A DNA stretch of 64,000 nucleotides from Spongilla lacustris (lineage: Eukaryota > Porifera > Demospongiae > Spongillida > Spongillidae), in contig OX442430.1 in NCBI GenBank assembly GCA_949361645.1, forward strand, positions 853,856 through 917,855, in the 5' to 3' direction. The notes under the pieces are model-generated. The model saw nothing but the letters and a program-made list of their open reading frames with translations. It was not told where the DNA came from and searched no databases. How positions within the stretch are numbered: position 1 is the first letter of the stretch; each line of letters begins with the position of its first letter. The translations under genes were made by a program, and so were the position numbers. Of the stretch, positions 46,951-58,984 are shown in pieces.

Positions 46951-49790
46951 CAACACAAAATGTGTTCAAAACGTATACATGTACACTCTACAAACGGAGG
47001 CTGCTTCAGTGGTGCATGGTGTTCCCATTTGTCCAATGCGGGCTGGTAGCTCCACTAGTAGTTGATGGTTCTCCTGACAGTGTAAGTCCTCTTGTAGTGT
47101 GGGGGTTAATGACTGGTCAGTTTCACAGGTAGGGAGTTAAAGGTTTCACAGGTAGTGGGTCTGGTGGTTCCATTTGCATTGAGGAGCTGGTGGTTGTACT
47201 GTGTGAGGTTAAGCGGATAGGGGGCCATTGTGGCTGGCCCCAGTGTTTGGGGCCTGCACCATGTAAGTTAGTCCACATGCAGTGAGAGCTAATGGCTCCA
47301 TTGCATGTGTGGTTCCACTCCTCATGATGGGGTCTAGTTTTGTGAGGACCGGTAATGTGGCAGCTGGTGGCTCTACTAGTAGCAGTGTGTAGGCATTAAA
47401 TGTAAGTTCACTTGTCTTGTGCGGCTGTTAAGTTCACTTGCAGTTATGGGGGATGGTGGTTCTAATGTGTGAGAATGGCTCCAGTGGTCCCATTGGCCCC
47501 TTGAACCTGCGGTAAATGTTCACGGGTATGGTGCACTTGTAGTGATACGGCTGGTAATCTTGGCAGATGAAACATGCAGTGAAGGATAGGTACATGTAGT
47601 GGGAGGTACTCCTGCTAAGTGAGGGCTAATGGTTCCATGGATAGCGGGGGGCTCCAGTTCATGGTTCCCCTAATATTGTGGGGGTTACCAATTCCAATTC
47701 CACTGTTGTGAGTTTCCACCAGCATGATTATTCTGGGGGCCCCAATGACCCTGGGGTGTTTAGCAGCTGGTGGCTCCTTTGCTGACAGACCAAGAACCGC
47801 TGGTGCTAACGGGACCTGTAATGTGCGGCTATTAAGTTCACTTGCATTAATGATTCCAATGATACTGTCCACTTGCAGTAAGGGAGCTGACGCCATTGGT
47901 CCCTGGGCCGTATGTTGACTCAACGTGCAGTGAAGGACATGCAGGTAGTGCAGGGCAGGAGGCCTAATGGTTCCATTGGTAGTGTTTTGAGATGGGCAGG
48001 TGTACGTACAGTACATGTAGTTCATGGGTTGTAGTGTGAGGGTTGGCATCTCTACTGGCATCAAATACCTACTGACCCCAGCTTGTGTGGGCACCCCTGC
48101 TGGCATTGACCAAATGCAGGGTCTGGTAACCCCATCTGTAACAGAGCTGGTGGCTCCACTACTTGCATTGTGGAGGCATTTACATTTAATGGAAATTCAC
48201 TTGCATTGTGCAGTTGTTTAGTTCACTTGCAGTGATCAATGGAGGATGGTGGTTTTGATGTGTGACCATTGGCCCCTTGAACTTGCAGTGAATGGTCATT
48301 GGTATGGTGCACAATTGTATTGAGAAGGCTGAGAAGGCTGCTGAAACTTGCAGTGAATGATAATAGGTAGTGGGAGATAGGGTGTCATATGTGGGGGCTG
48401 CTAGTGAGGGTGAATGGTTCCATAGATAGTGGGGGCATGTGTGGCTCCAGTTCGTGGCTCCCTAAAATTGTGCGGGGTGCCATTTCCACTTGCAGTGTGA
48501 CTCCATCCACCAGTATGCATTATTGTGGGACCCCCCAATGACCCCGGGGAGTTTAGCAGCTGGTGGCTTCCCTGCTGGCAGTCTGATAACTCCATCTGGA
48601 ATATGGCTACACTGATGCTAACTGGAATGCAGTGTGGGCTTTTAAGTTCACTTGCATTAATAGTTACAATGTTACTGTCTGCTTGCAGTGAGGGAGCTGA
48701 CCCCATTTGTCCCTGGGCCGTTGACTCTACCTGCAGTGAAAGACAGGTAGTGGGCAGGAGGGCCGTGGGGGCTGGTCCCAGTGTGTAGGGCACTTGCAGT
48801 GAAAGGGCGGGTGTACGTTCAGTGCATATGTAGTTCATGGCTTCCCCTGAAATTTGGGGACTGCTTAATTGCTTGTAGTGTGATGGCTGGCATCTCCATT
48901 GGCAGTGCAGGGTCTGGTAACCCCATCTGTAAGAGAGATGGTGGCTCCAGTACTTGCAGTGTGCGGGAGGTATTACATGTTAGTTCACTTGTATCGTGTG
49001 GCTATTAAGTTCACTTGCATTAATGGTCCAATGATACTGTCCACTTGCAGTGAGGGAGCTGACTCCATTGGTCCAGGTGGCTGGTCTCAGTGTGTGGAGC
49101 ACGTGCATTGAGGGCTTATGGTTCCACTGTTTGGAGAGGGGAGGGTGTACGTACAGTACTTTATGGGGACTACTTGTAGTGTGAGGGCGGCATCTCCACT
49201 GGCATCTATTGACCCCTGCTTGTGAGGGCTCCCATACTGGCAGTGCAAGGTCTGGTAACCCCATCCGTAAGAGAGCTGGTGGCTCCACTACTTGCAGTGT
49301 GGAGGTATTGTTTTGAAAGTTTGCAAGGCTGTAGTGATGGGGACTGGTGATTTTGCTGTGTGGGGATGGCTCCATTGGCCCCTTAAGCTTGAACTTGCAG
49401 AGAATAATCAATAGTGGGGGTGGGGAGGGGAGGGGGCTGGACCAATGGGGTTCTGCTTACATGTACATGTAAGGCCATTTGCAGTGAGGGCTAATACATG
49501 TAGTTCCACTGGTAGTGTTGGGAGGGGGCATGTGTGACTTCCCTTGGTACATGTACATGTAGTTCATGGCTGCCCTGAAATTGTGAGGGCTGCCAACTCC
49601 ATTTGCAGGGAGAGGGTTAGTATAAGTATCTCTACTTGTACTGTGGAGGCTGACCCCATTGGTTAGTTGGTAGCTCCTGTGTAGGGTCTGATATGGGCGG
49701 GTGGTTCCCTAGGTAGTGCGGGTTGGTGGCTCTGCATTGCATCTGTTGGTTTTGCAGGGCTGCTGTCTGGACTTGCAATGGCCCATATGT
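46950..49790. repeat. CTGCAAGT-rich subterminal array of the 15.2 kb element
   Basis: Homologous to 31440-34590 in the same orientation, with ACTTGCAGTG and GGTGGCTCCACTACTTGCAG phrases. No gene seen; short frames are compositional. Confidence 0.7.
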
Positions 49791-49814
49791 GGGGGGCGGG
49801 GCCGGTGGTGATTT

Positions 49815-50565
49815 AGCGGCTGTTTACTTCCTACAACCACCATCGTCAGTGGTATGACCGCCGTCACTACCGTTCTCGATCTCCCCATCCTCATCGAAAG
49901 TATCTTGAATATCTCGTCGTAACCGTACCGGCTCGAACTCGTCCGCCGATTGAACCTCTTACGAGCTTGTCTTCAGTGGACGTCGCTATGCATATCGTTT
50001 ATCTATACACAGAAGATAACGAATATCAACTGTAACAGGGACGATAGATTAAATACTTACCCACTCCAGCTAGCTAGCTAGCGCAGTATATATAGGTGTG
50101 GCTATAAGTTATCCAAGTCTCAGCCCACAGGAAGTAGTTGCATATTCATGTAATTTGGTATGGAAGCAGTTCACGCACGTACAACGGCGCGATTCGAGCG
50201 GGAAACTTGTACCAACTTTGCGCCGCTGTATCTCCGCAACGGATGACATAAAAATTAACGAACAGAACAAATCGATAGGTATATGACCTCTCTACCTACA
50301 AACCGAATTTGAAGCGAATTGATTACTCCTACCTAAAGTTATGGTGGGTTTGAACCCGCTGGGGTATCGAACGTTGCAATACTGGCACGGAGCATATGCA
50401 AGGCCCCAAAATGTATTTTATTATAGAGCAATGGTGTAGTATGATGTGTTGAAAATAGAAAGTTAATATCATGTATTGTTCTGGAGTTATAGCGATTCAA
50501 ACGCGAGGCATTTTTATAACTTTATATTTATATATGCGAAGTATCATTTTCTCGGAAACTGTCCC
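49815..50565 (-). repeat. Right terminal inverted repeat plus transposase 5' remnant
   Basis: Read on the minus strand: TIR from 50565, a leader with a short intron (GTAAGTATTTAATC ... TGTTACAG), the GTTATCTTCTGTGTATAG leader and an ATGGCGACG-type start lost here by one base (ATAGCGACG at about 49985). A SADEFE-like frame follows to about 49815. Confidence 0.7.
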
Positions 50566-50870
50566 ATATACATGTAGTTCCTAAACATAACTTTGTAGTT
50601 AGTGTGTTTTATTTATTCGTGTATCATAATCATATATGATGTATATAGAATAATTATATTGATTTCGTATATACAAGTAGCCTTTTTAGATGTTCTCACG
50701 TATTTAACAACTCTTTCACCCATGCACGAATACTTGGGGGCGGTGTTAGAGGAAAGGTGCCCAAATATAGTTGTCACTAAAGGAGTACATGGCAAGTTGA
50801 ACTTGTTGTTACATATCTTGGGAAATAAATGGTAATTGCATTTACCTTCAGCCACCCATTATGCTAGTAT
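50566..50870 (+). repeat. Host repeat resumes (right part of repeat A)
   Basis: From about 50690 the sequence matches 1370-1560 (GTCACTAAAGGAGTACATGG). 50566-50690 is AT-rich junction sequence. Confidence 0.7.
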
Positions 50871-52090
50871 GTGCCAGTGTGTGCTAGTGTGTAGTGTGTA
50901 GTGTGTACCAGTACTACATGCTAGCGTGTACCAGATCCATTACAAGATGTCTGATTTCATGTACCCTGAACTAGAAACCATGACAATGGGCATTGTTCTA
51001 GTAGGTAGGGGGGAAATGTGTAATTTTGTTGACACTGAAACTACAACTCTGGTGTAAGGTTACCCAAAAGTAATGCAAAAATACATAGCTGTGATGGAAT
51101 TTTAGGCACACACATGCACTGACACATGTGCACCCCACTGGCACATAGCACTTGCACACTGCACTGACACATGTGCGCAACTGTACACACTGACACACTA
51201 CACTGGCACGTACATGCACACTGGCTTGCATACACATGCTGGAACAAAGTTAGAGAGACACAGTGGCCCACACTCTATCATAGAAAACATATGTCATTCT
51301 GCGCTGATTTTTCAATGCACCTTACATTACCAAAACATTGACCAAGTATATGGTTTTAAGCCCAAAGACATATAAATGACTTTGATTCATGACAACAAAG
51401 GTTAAATTACCTTAATGAAGAAGGTGAGAGGTATACTTTTCAGATCAAAGCCATGTTGAAAACCTTCAAGTGAAGGCACGAGTTGTGTTCACTGCTTCAT
51501 GTCTAGAGAAGTGCAATTTGCACGCTTTCTAAAGTATACGCAACCCCATCGGCATATATACTAATGCACACACACCGACATCGCCGTTGCAATATGCAAA
51601 AGAAAAAAATCAAAATGTTTGTGCAGCTTCACAACAGATTCCAAGAATTGTATAGAGAATATATAGAAAGTTTCAATTTCAACCGCAGGCACTCGTTCCC
51701 AAGTTGCAATCTGCCAGAAGATGTGAGTAGCGACTTCAAAATTGTCCAATGTTTTTTTTTTAAAGCAAAATCGTCACATTCATCAAATCTGGAATTGTTC
51801 ACTAATTCTATGACAGAGTGTGTGCCACTGTTCTCTCTGACTTTGTTCCAGCATGTGTATGCAAGCCAGTGTGCATGTGTGTGCTGTGTGTGCCAGTTTA
51901 GTGTGCATAGTTACAGTGGTGCACGTGTCTGTGTGTGTGTGCCTACAATTCCATCACAGCTATGTATTTTGCATTACTTTTGGGTAACCCTACACCAGAG
52001 TTGTAGTTTCAGTGTCAACAGGATACACATTTCCCCCCTACCTACTAGAACAATGCTGTCATGGTTTCTAGTTCAGGGTATATTGAAGCC
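50870..52090. mobile_element. Foldback element, copy 3 (complete)
   Basis: Left array 50863-50930, left arm to about 51290, centre 51290-51810, right arm 51810-52085. The arms are inverted (GTTACCCAAAAGTAATGCA at 51059; its complement at about 51970). The centre includes AATGAAGAAGGTGAGAG and the coding fragment at 51605-51835 (-). No transposase, so non-autonomous. Confidence 0.8.
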
Positions 52091-52826
52091 ACACACTAGC
52101 ACACACTAGCACACACTAGCACACACTGGCACACACTGGCACACACTAGCACACACTGGCACACACTAGTACACACTAGCACACACTGGCACACTGGCAC
52201 ACACTAGCACACACTAGCACACTCTAGCACACACTAGCACACACTAGCTCACACTGGCACACACGTGTACACAACACTGGTGCACACTTACACTAGCACA
52301 CTGACACACTAGCACACACTAGCACACACTGGCACACACTGGCACACACTAGCACACACTAGTACACACTAGCACACACTAGCACACACTAGCACACACT
52401 GGCACACTGGCACACACTTGTACAAACTAGCGTACACTAGCACACACTAGCACACACTAGCACACACTAGCACACACTAGCACACACTGGCAGACACCAG
52501 CATATACTTGCACACACTCACACTAGCACACACTAGCACACACTAGCACACACTAGCACACTAGCACACACTAGCACACACTGGCACACACGTGTACACA
52601 ACACTGGTGCACACTTTACACTAGCACACACTGGCACACTGGCACACACTAGCGCACACTAGCACACACTGGCACACACTAGCACACACTAGTACACACT
52701 AGCACACACTGGCACACTGGCACACACTAGCACACTTGCACACACTCACACACACTAGTACACACTAGCGCACACTAGCACACACTAGCACACACTAGCA
52801 TACACTAGCACACACTAGCACACACT
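52091..52826. repeat. 10 bp tandem array (CACACTAGCA / CACACTGGCA)
   Basis: About 70 units with A/G and CA/TA variation. It continues the right-arm array of the foldback element; other copies carry only 5-15 units, so this array has expanded. Confidence 0.9.
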
Positions 52827-52829
52827 GAG

Positions 52830-53330
52830 AGGTGTAGTGTTCAGATCAAAATAACTGCATATGGGGAGGATGAAAAGAGATAATTATACTGCTTGTCCAA
52901 GTGGGTGGCATGACGTTGGGGACTCAAGATACTCTCTATGTAACACTTGTGATACGTTTTACACAAATTTCAATCAACTACTGCTAATGGCTTGATTCCA
53001 GCGCAGCCAGGATAGCCTTGCTAATGTGCATGCTCCATGTTATTGATCAACAATACTATTTTCAGGGAATTGAATTTCAATTTCATATACAGTACAGGTT
53101 GTAAAAGGATGCTCTTCCCGCTGTCATTAGGACACTGTTCCAAATATACTTATTGGTTCCCATTATTTATTATCATACATACATTAATAAGGCAATGTTG
53201 TGTGTATTTATATAATTAGTAGTGGCACCTTGGCATAAATGTTACAGTATATGGAAGTGGTGGAGGGAGGAAAGGTGCCAATCTTTGCCACTACATTTAG
53301 CGAGCTTGTTGAGAGAACATGGCAAGTTGT
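52830..53330 (-). repeat. Dispersed repeat D, inverted copy 3
   Basis: Reverse complement of about 24300-24860 and 440-660, including TGTAACACTTGTGATACG. No gene seen. Confidence 0.75.
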
Positions 53331-53449
53331 TAGATATCCAGGGAAATATTATTGTATGATGATTGCATTTTTCTTCTATCACCCATTACATATACAGTAC
53401 GTGCACTACTATTAATAGCAGTGCAGGGAGTGTGTTAATGATATCACAA

Positions 53450-53745
53450 CCGCCTCCCCATACATTGAGCGGGACGACACGATTTGCCAAAATCATTGGC
53501 GTGAATCGAGCGGAAAAAAGTGGACGTACTTTGTTCAACTGTATCTCCGTAACGGATGGCATAAAAATAAACGAACAGAACAAATCGATATGTATAGGAC
53601 CTCTGTACCTACAAACCGAATTAATTACTCTTACCTAAAGTTATGGCGGGTTTGAACCAAGCGGGGTATCGAACGTTGTAATACTGGCACGGAGCAAGTG
53701 CAAGACTCCAAAATGTTATTTTTCATAGAGAAATGGTGTACTAGT
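53450..53745 (-). mobile_element. Solo TIR fragment of the 15.2 kb element family
   Basis: Contains ATCTCCGTAACGGATGGCAT, AACAGAACAAATCGATATG and GGGGTATCGAACGTTG, diverged from the TIRs at 35331 and 50565. Confidence 0.7.
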
Positions 53746-53819
53746 AATTAAGGCCAACTCAAGAGCTACATTGTATGTTGAGTAGAAGTGCATTGTAGAT
53801 TAAGATGTATGGTGTAGTT

Positions 53820-53890
53820 ATAGTTGTGTATTTTACGTATGTGTGCATCATCATTATACACACATACGTAAAATACACATGCATGTATTG
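53820..53890. repeat. Perfect-type palindrome in AT-rich DNA
   Basis: TGTGTATTTTACGTATGTGTG (53826) is followed within about 20 bp by its inverted copy ending near 53880. Forms a long hairpin; class unknown. Confidence 0.6.
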
Positions 53891-55206
53891 TGTATATAAT
53901 AATTATTATAATATATATATATTAGGTGCTGTGAAAATTGTGCTGCCACGATAAGACAATACCTTACAGTACTACTTCCCAATATCATTGCCATGATTGT
54001 GGATGGAGAAAATACAAGCCCTTCATCTTAGCTGAAAGATGTAGCTGCATGGTGATGTATGCATTGAAAAATCAGCCCAGAATGACACATGTTTTCTAGG
54101 ACAGAATGTGGGCCACTGTGTCTCTCTGACTTTGTTCCAGCATGTGCATGCAAGCCAGTATGCACGTGCGTGCCAGTGTAGTGTGTCAGTGCGTGCCAGT
54201 GTAGCCGTGCGTGTGTGTGTGCCAGTGTAGTGTGCATATGTCAGTGTGTGTGCACATGGGTAGCGTGCATACACATGTTCATTGAGTGAAAAAACTTGAC
54301 TCTAAATGCCATGAAACCATATTGACAGTCACATAGAGTCTAGTGAAGATAAGTGTGTGAAAATATCATAAATGATGGTATATGTGAAGAAATTTGTTTT
54401 GTATACAGATGCATGCAGGGATCTTACAATTGTGTAAAATTTATTACTTTTTTGGGTAACCCTACACCAACGTTGTAGTTTCAGTGTCAACATAATACGC
54501 ATTTCCCCCCTATACCTACTAGAACAATTACCATTTCCTCCATGGTTTCTACGTGTAGGTTAGGGTATATGCAACCCGGCGGACACGTTATTATGTATCT
54601 GCATGGTACATACTAGCACAAACTGGTGCGCACGCTGGTACACACTTGCACACACTAGTACAGATTAGTACACAGTGGTATACACTTGCACACACTAGTA
54701 CAGATTAGTACACACTGGTACGCACTTGCACACACTAGTACACAATTGCACACACTATAGTGCCCACTATAGTACACACTGGTGCACACTATCATACACT
54801 TGCTTGGTATATACTTGTGAAATAGTCGCATGCAAGATATTTTTGTAGGGACTTGTATGTTATGGCGACTGGTGTTTCACACAAAATATACATGTACATG
54901 CGGGGGCATTATGCAAACATAAAAGCTGGAAAGGAAACTGTAGTGACGAAAGATCGAGGAAGATTTATTGCATTATCAAAAGGGGAGGTGGAGGGAGGGT
55001 GCATGCATAAAGGTGCTTCATGCTTCGGTGTATTGTGCGTAGACGACGCGTCGTTTAACCTTTAATCTCCAACCGTCCTATATATCTAGGACGATCGTCC
55101 TAGATCTTGGACGACAAACTAATCTGCTGAAAATAAGGAACGCCTGCTTTGAAAATTCTGAAACAGCTCTGCCTTATCTAGATATGTCCAGGCTACTTAG
55201 AAATGG

Positions 55207-55533
55207 TTGTTTTCCATAATGGTATTTTTTGTGTCAGGAGATAAAAGCATCCAAACGTTGCGCATCCATCAATTGGCTGGCATTACCGCGAAAATGGGAA
55301 AGAACTTCGCCGTCGATGAGGCTGTTGTAGGGAAGATTAAAAGGAATATGATTTGTTCTAGACGTGTTGTACATGTCGTAGGAACATGTCATAAATGTCG
55401 GATTAACTTTAAGTGGTCAAACGACACGACCACAGAGGAAAAAGTCGAGGGCGTTCATAAAGACGGCTTAGCTGGAGAGATCGGGCGGTACAATAAGCAG
55501 AAGAGGTGTGATCTCTGTGAGAATGCTGAATAA
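55207..55533 (+). pseudogene. Small open frame inside the piggyBac-like element
   Basis: About 108 codons with two CxxC pairs (GTCHKCRINF; QKRCDLCENAE). I cannot assign it. The late Arg/Lys-rich CxxC could be a remnant of the Cys-rich C-terminus of a piggyBac transposase, but no DDD core is visible. It may be decayed. Confidence 0.35.
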
Positions 55534-55559
55534 GGTTGTTCAGAGGCCTCTACTAGTCA

Positions 55560-57250
55560 CAAGGAAAGCTACAGCGCCCTCAGTAGTAATGAGGAGCCGA
55601 CAAGAGAAGCGATCAAAGGGAACGGGTTTGTATAAACGGGGGGCGTGGTTCTTGCGATATGGAATTACTTTCGCATAATCTTGTTACGTTTAGGGACGAA
55701 ATGGAGAATGACCACCACAGCCAGACTACTTAGGGGGAAGGGCATGGTGTTGTAAGAGGAAGTGGCACAGTGCAGCAGATACTCTACAGTGCCGCCATGC
55801 ATGCACAGAATAACATTATTGTATAGCGAGTCAGTAGTATTGAATGTCTCTATACAAAAGGGCTGCTTGCATTGGTATTGGGCCAATTGGCTGTACAACC
55901 AAAAAGTGGCCTATCACTTGTTTATTTGAAGAACTGAGGAACTGTTCAAGTTTAGTCTAACTGCATTAATTATGTTGGGCATCATGCATGTCGTGCCAAT
56001 ATTACGTACAAGTCCATTGCATTTTTGATCCACTAGCTCAAATTTACTCAATTTCAGAGCTTCAGAAGGTTGTTTAATGTCCACAATCCCTGCAATTTGA
56101 AGAATTCAACCTTCAAAACACGTTCCTTGGTATCTATACATCCATTGATTTGCCCCAATGTTGTTGCCATGCCTATCATTGCATGATACACCAGGTTTAG
56201 GTAATTATAATTATGCTGCTGGGTATCTAAAGAAAATTGGCCAGGGAATGTGTGGTTGATTCCCCCCGGGCAGGATCAATAGGAATTTCCTTAGGATGAA
56301 TACTACATTTAAAAAAATTTTGGGATGCACAACCTACCATTTGAAATGCTTCTACGTGTTGGTTGCAGCAATTTTGCTACAAACAAAATAGTACCACAGA
56401 TTTCAATACTTGCATTGTCTATCAGTATTAAAAATACACTTTACAAGATGTTAGCCACTAAAAACCACTGAATAACATTATATAACATCTGATTAACTGA
56501 TAATTGTATTCATTATATTCGAACAATATTTGATATCATTAAACTAAAATGTAAACACAAAATGCATGTAAATCACTTATAGTGCTGGTATTGGCAGGTA
56601 TCTATTTTCGCATTTTCAGTGGTGAGAAAGGGTTAAATCCTAATTTGTTTACATAATATATATGTTACATTAGATTATTGCTTTTATAAAATGTTTATTA
56701 AAGTCCTTGTTTAACTCTTTATAAATAACTACATAATTAATTCATAAAACTTGCATATTAAAATCACAACATTTAATTGGTTATTTAATTTGAGAAAAGA
56801 GCACTAACTAGCAGTACCATACAGGATTGGATCTGGCTAGGTCAATTATAAAAATTCTCCTCCTGAATGCTAATTTTGCTCTTCATGTAAATGCACTCAT
56901 TTATAGATATCACTCAAACCTAATTTGTTCATCTCATCATATATAATGTTTGAAGCATAATGTTTGCATAAATCAGAGTAAAGTTATAGGGCAGTGTTTT
57001 ACTAATGTTAAAATGTGTTTCCCTGAAATAGAGCACATATGGATGTGAAGTTACAAGCAAAAATAAGTAACTGATTAACATTTGTCACTTTTTTCACCAT
57101 TTTTTGCAATAATGCAATCATATTAGAAAATAAACGAATTGTTATAAAGCTTTCTTCTTAACTAACATTTATCCAAATATGATTGGAGCTAATAATAAAA
57201 TATTAAGTTAGAAAATACAATGTTTATTTCAATTAATATCGAAGCTGTAA
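55560..57250. other. Interior of piggyBac-like element, no gene seen
   Basis: 55665-55898 is open on the minus strand for 77 codons without recognisable motifs. 56000-57240 is AT-rich with no coding signal. Confidence 0.5.
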
Positions 57251-58103
57251 TATGGTGGTCCTAGATCTAGGACCGTAGCGATCCTAGATCTAGGACCGCT
57301 GCCTGGAGATTAAAGGTTAAAAGCATGCTTTGCATACTTCATGTAAATTTTAACCTGGGGCGTATTACCACTGATTTAATTGGTACAACGACATCGTATA
57401 CGCGACAGTGACGCCGATGCAATGACATATTGTGTATTACAGCCATTCTTGGGAGGAAAAATGCATGCATGGGGGGGTGGAAAGATACTTCCGCTCGCAA
57501 ACCAGACATATTGCACGTGGGACTGGGGACGAGTGGAACACGTTCTTTTCGTCCCCAGTCCTTCGGCCACAGCAAGCTCCTTATATACATGTATATTAAT
57601 CGCGGCACCCGCAACATGAGGGCACAGTATACATTACTGACATTAGCATCACAAAAGCTAGGGAGAGGCGGTTTTCATGATAATGACGGGTTTTTTAATT
57701 GCAGGCCATAGGTCCGCTGAATTGAAATATAATTTATATACAGCTGTTGCAAATTCAGGGTACGAAATATAGACTAGTGTCATGCTGAATGATCTGTTCC
57801 CTGCTTCGAAAAAAAGTGACTCAAGTATGCAAGGCCTAGGAACTACTGAAACGTACGTAACGCACGGCAAATCCGACAAATCTGACAGATGAAACACAGC
57901 CATTTAACCTGGGAACAAGAACTTAACGGAGTGAAAGTGATTGCTTACCGGCGTGTACAATCTTTATCCATATCAATGGATAAATTTGGTACATGGTTAA
58001 ATTAAAATTTGCGCGCATGCACGAAGCGCGCGCCCCTGGCTCTTATGAATATTAGTTAGGACCCTCCCCCCTCGCCGTATTCCTGTATTTGCCACTGGAG
58101 TTG

Positions 58104-58110
58104 TATAAAA
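58104..58110 (+). promoter_or_regulatory. TATA box of copy C
   Basis: TATAAAA 61 bp upstream of the ATG at 58171, in the same context as at 21739-21745. Confidence 0.75.
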
Positions 58111-58170
58111 GGACGTTCTTCTTGCGGTCAAGATACAACTCTCCCGATCACGACAACGTTCTCAAGAAAG

Positions 58171-58874
58171 ATGAACAAATTAACTCTGCTTGTGTCCCTG
58201 GTGGTCCTCTTCGCCCTCGCTAATCTTGCGGTAAGTACCGAGGAAAGCCGATAAATATGCTTCTGTGCCAAGTGCATGCATGTTCCTTTAGCTGAGCTGG
58301 TAGGTACAATATATATGGTACTCTAGTGCGGCATCTCTATACATCTGCAATGCTAAGGTGTATTTTCGCTCTGTCAGAGGTAGACAAAGCTTGGAGGCGT
58401 TCAAAATCGAAGCATTTAGTGTTAATTAACATAAGGACGTAGTACAGTATGAAATCTTCAAAATAGACGCGCATGTAAGGACGTGTGCAACTGGATTCAG
58501 CTGGTCAACCTAGAACTATGGCCGGCAGACGCATCGTGCTATCAATTGTCTAAATAACTTTTACAATTGTTCAACATCGAGAACCTACCGATTTGATTAG
58601 TATGCAATAGTCCCTAATGATGCATATGGTCATGCAGTCGACACTTGACTGTGGTTTGCATATATGCTGTTGTGCGACATTATCATGTGCGTATTGAAGT
58701 ACTGGTTAGCTTTCAATGACATATACATTTAAATAATAACATTCCATTTCTTTCTAATGACAGGAGAGCAAGGTCAAATCATATAGTAGGTGCCTGACAT
58801 TGATATTTGCATTGCTAAAGACACTCTTCTCAGAATACGTGCCAAGTGGTAGTGTTGAGCAAGGTGGCAAAGAA
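58171..58874 (+). pseudogene. Secreted-peptide micro-exon gene, copy C (3'-truncated)
   Basis: Exon 1 58171-58230 (signal peptide MNKLTLLVSLVVLFALANLA, identical to copy A) ends in GCG|GTAAGT. Exon 2 58764-58874 (37 codons, phase 0) ends in GAA|GTAAGT. Intron 1 is 533 nt, against 4651 nt in copy A. Identity to copy A continues through the GT-rich start of intron 2 and stops near 58965 at GTTAGCAGCAGC. After that comes CTTAGTAGCAGCAAGGAGTG, which resembles the far 3' flank (about 4970), so the micro-exon block appears to have been deleted between short repeats. Promoter and signal peptide are intact, so a short secreted product is still possible. Reading frame and splice sites are clear; expression is unknown. 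Confidence 0.7.
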
Positions 58875-58984
58875 GTAAGTGTGCATGTGTTTGTGTGTGT
58901 GTTTGTGTGTGTGTGTGTACTCATGTGTGTTTGTGTGCATGATTTTATTATACGTGTAAGAGGGTTAGCAGCAGCAGCAACTTA

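Larger units (their letters stand above)
35331..50565. mobile_element. 15.2 kb DNA transposon with two genes (putatively autonomous)
   Basis: Begins GGGACAGTTTCC and ends GGAAACTGTCCC. Inverted repeats extend about 480 bp (35331-35810 and about 50090-50565) and include AACGTTCGATACCCC and CGGCGCAAAGTTGGTACAAG. Inside are a minus-strand coiled-coil gene, a plus-strand putative transposase gene, a 71 bp satellite, nested palindromes and a long CTGCAAGT array that matches one arm of the neighbouring palindromic element. The exact terminal bases and target duplication (AT or TA) are uncertain because the insertion lies in AT-rich DNA. Confidence 0.7.
55059..57316. mobile_element. piggyBac-like DNA transposon, 2258 bp, non-autonomous
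   Basis: Flanked by TTAA at 55055-55058 and 57317-57320, with 13 bp terminal inverted repeats CCTTTAATCTCCA. Inner TCCTAGATCTAGGA palindromes lie near both ends (about 55085-55115 and 57260-57295). The paralogous site at 23346-23349 has a single TTAA in the same context (ACGACGCGTCGT on one side, AAGCAT on the other). TTAA target and CC-starting ends are piggyBac hallmarks. No intact transposase; the right half (56000-57240) is AT-rich and empty. Confidence 0.85.
53930..58170 (+). repeat. Upstream region of copy C, inverted copy of 21679-24260
   Basis: Carries the diverged foldback arm (54060-54800), extra sequence at about 54865-54985, the piggyBac-like element (55059-57316) and then the promoter region. 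Flanking identity on both sides of the insertions shows that it derives from the same ancestral segment as 21679-24260. Confidence 0.75.
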
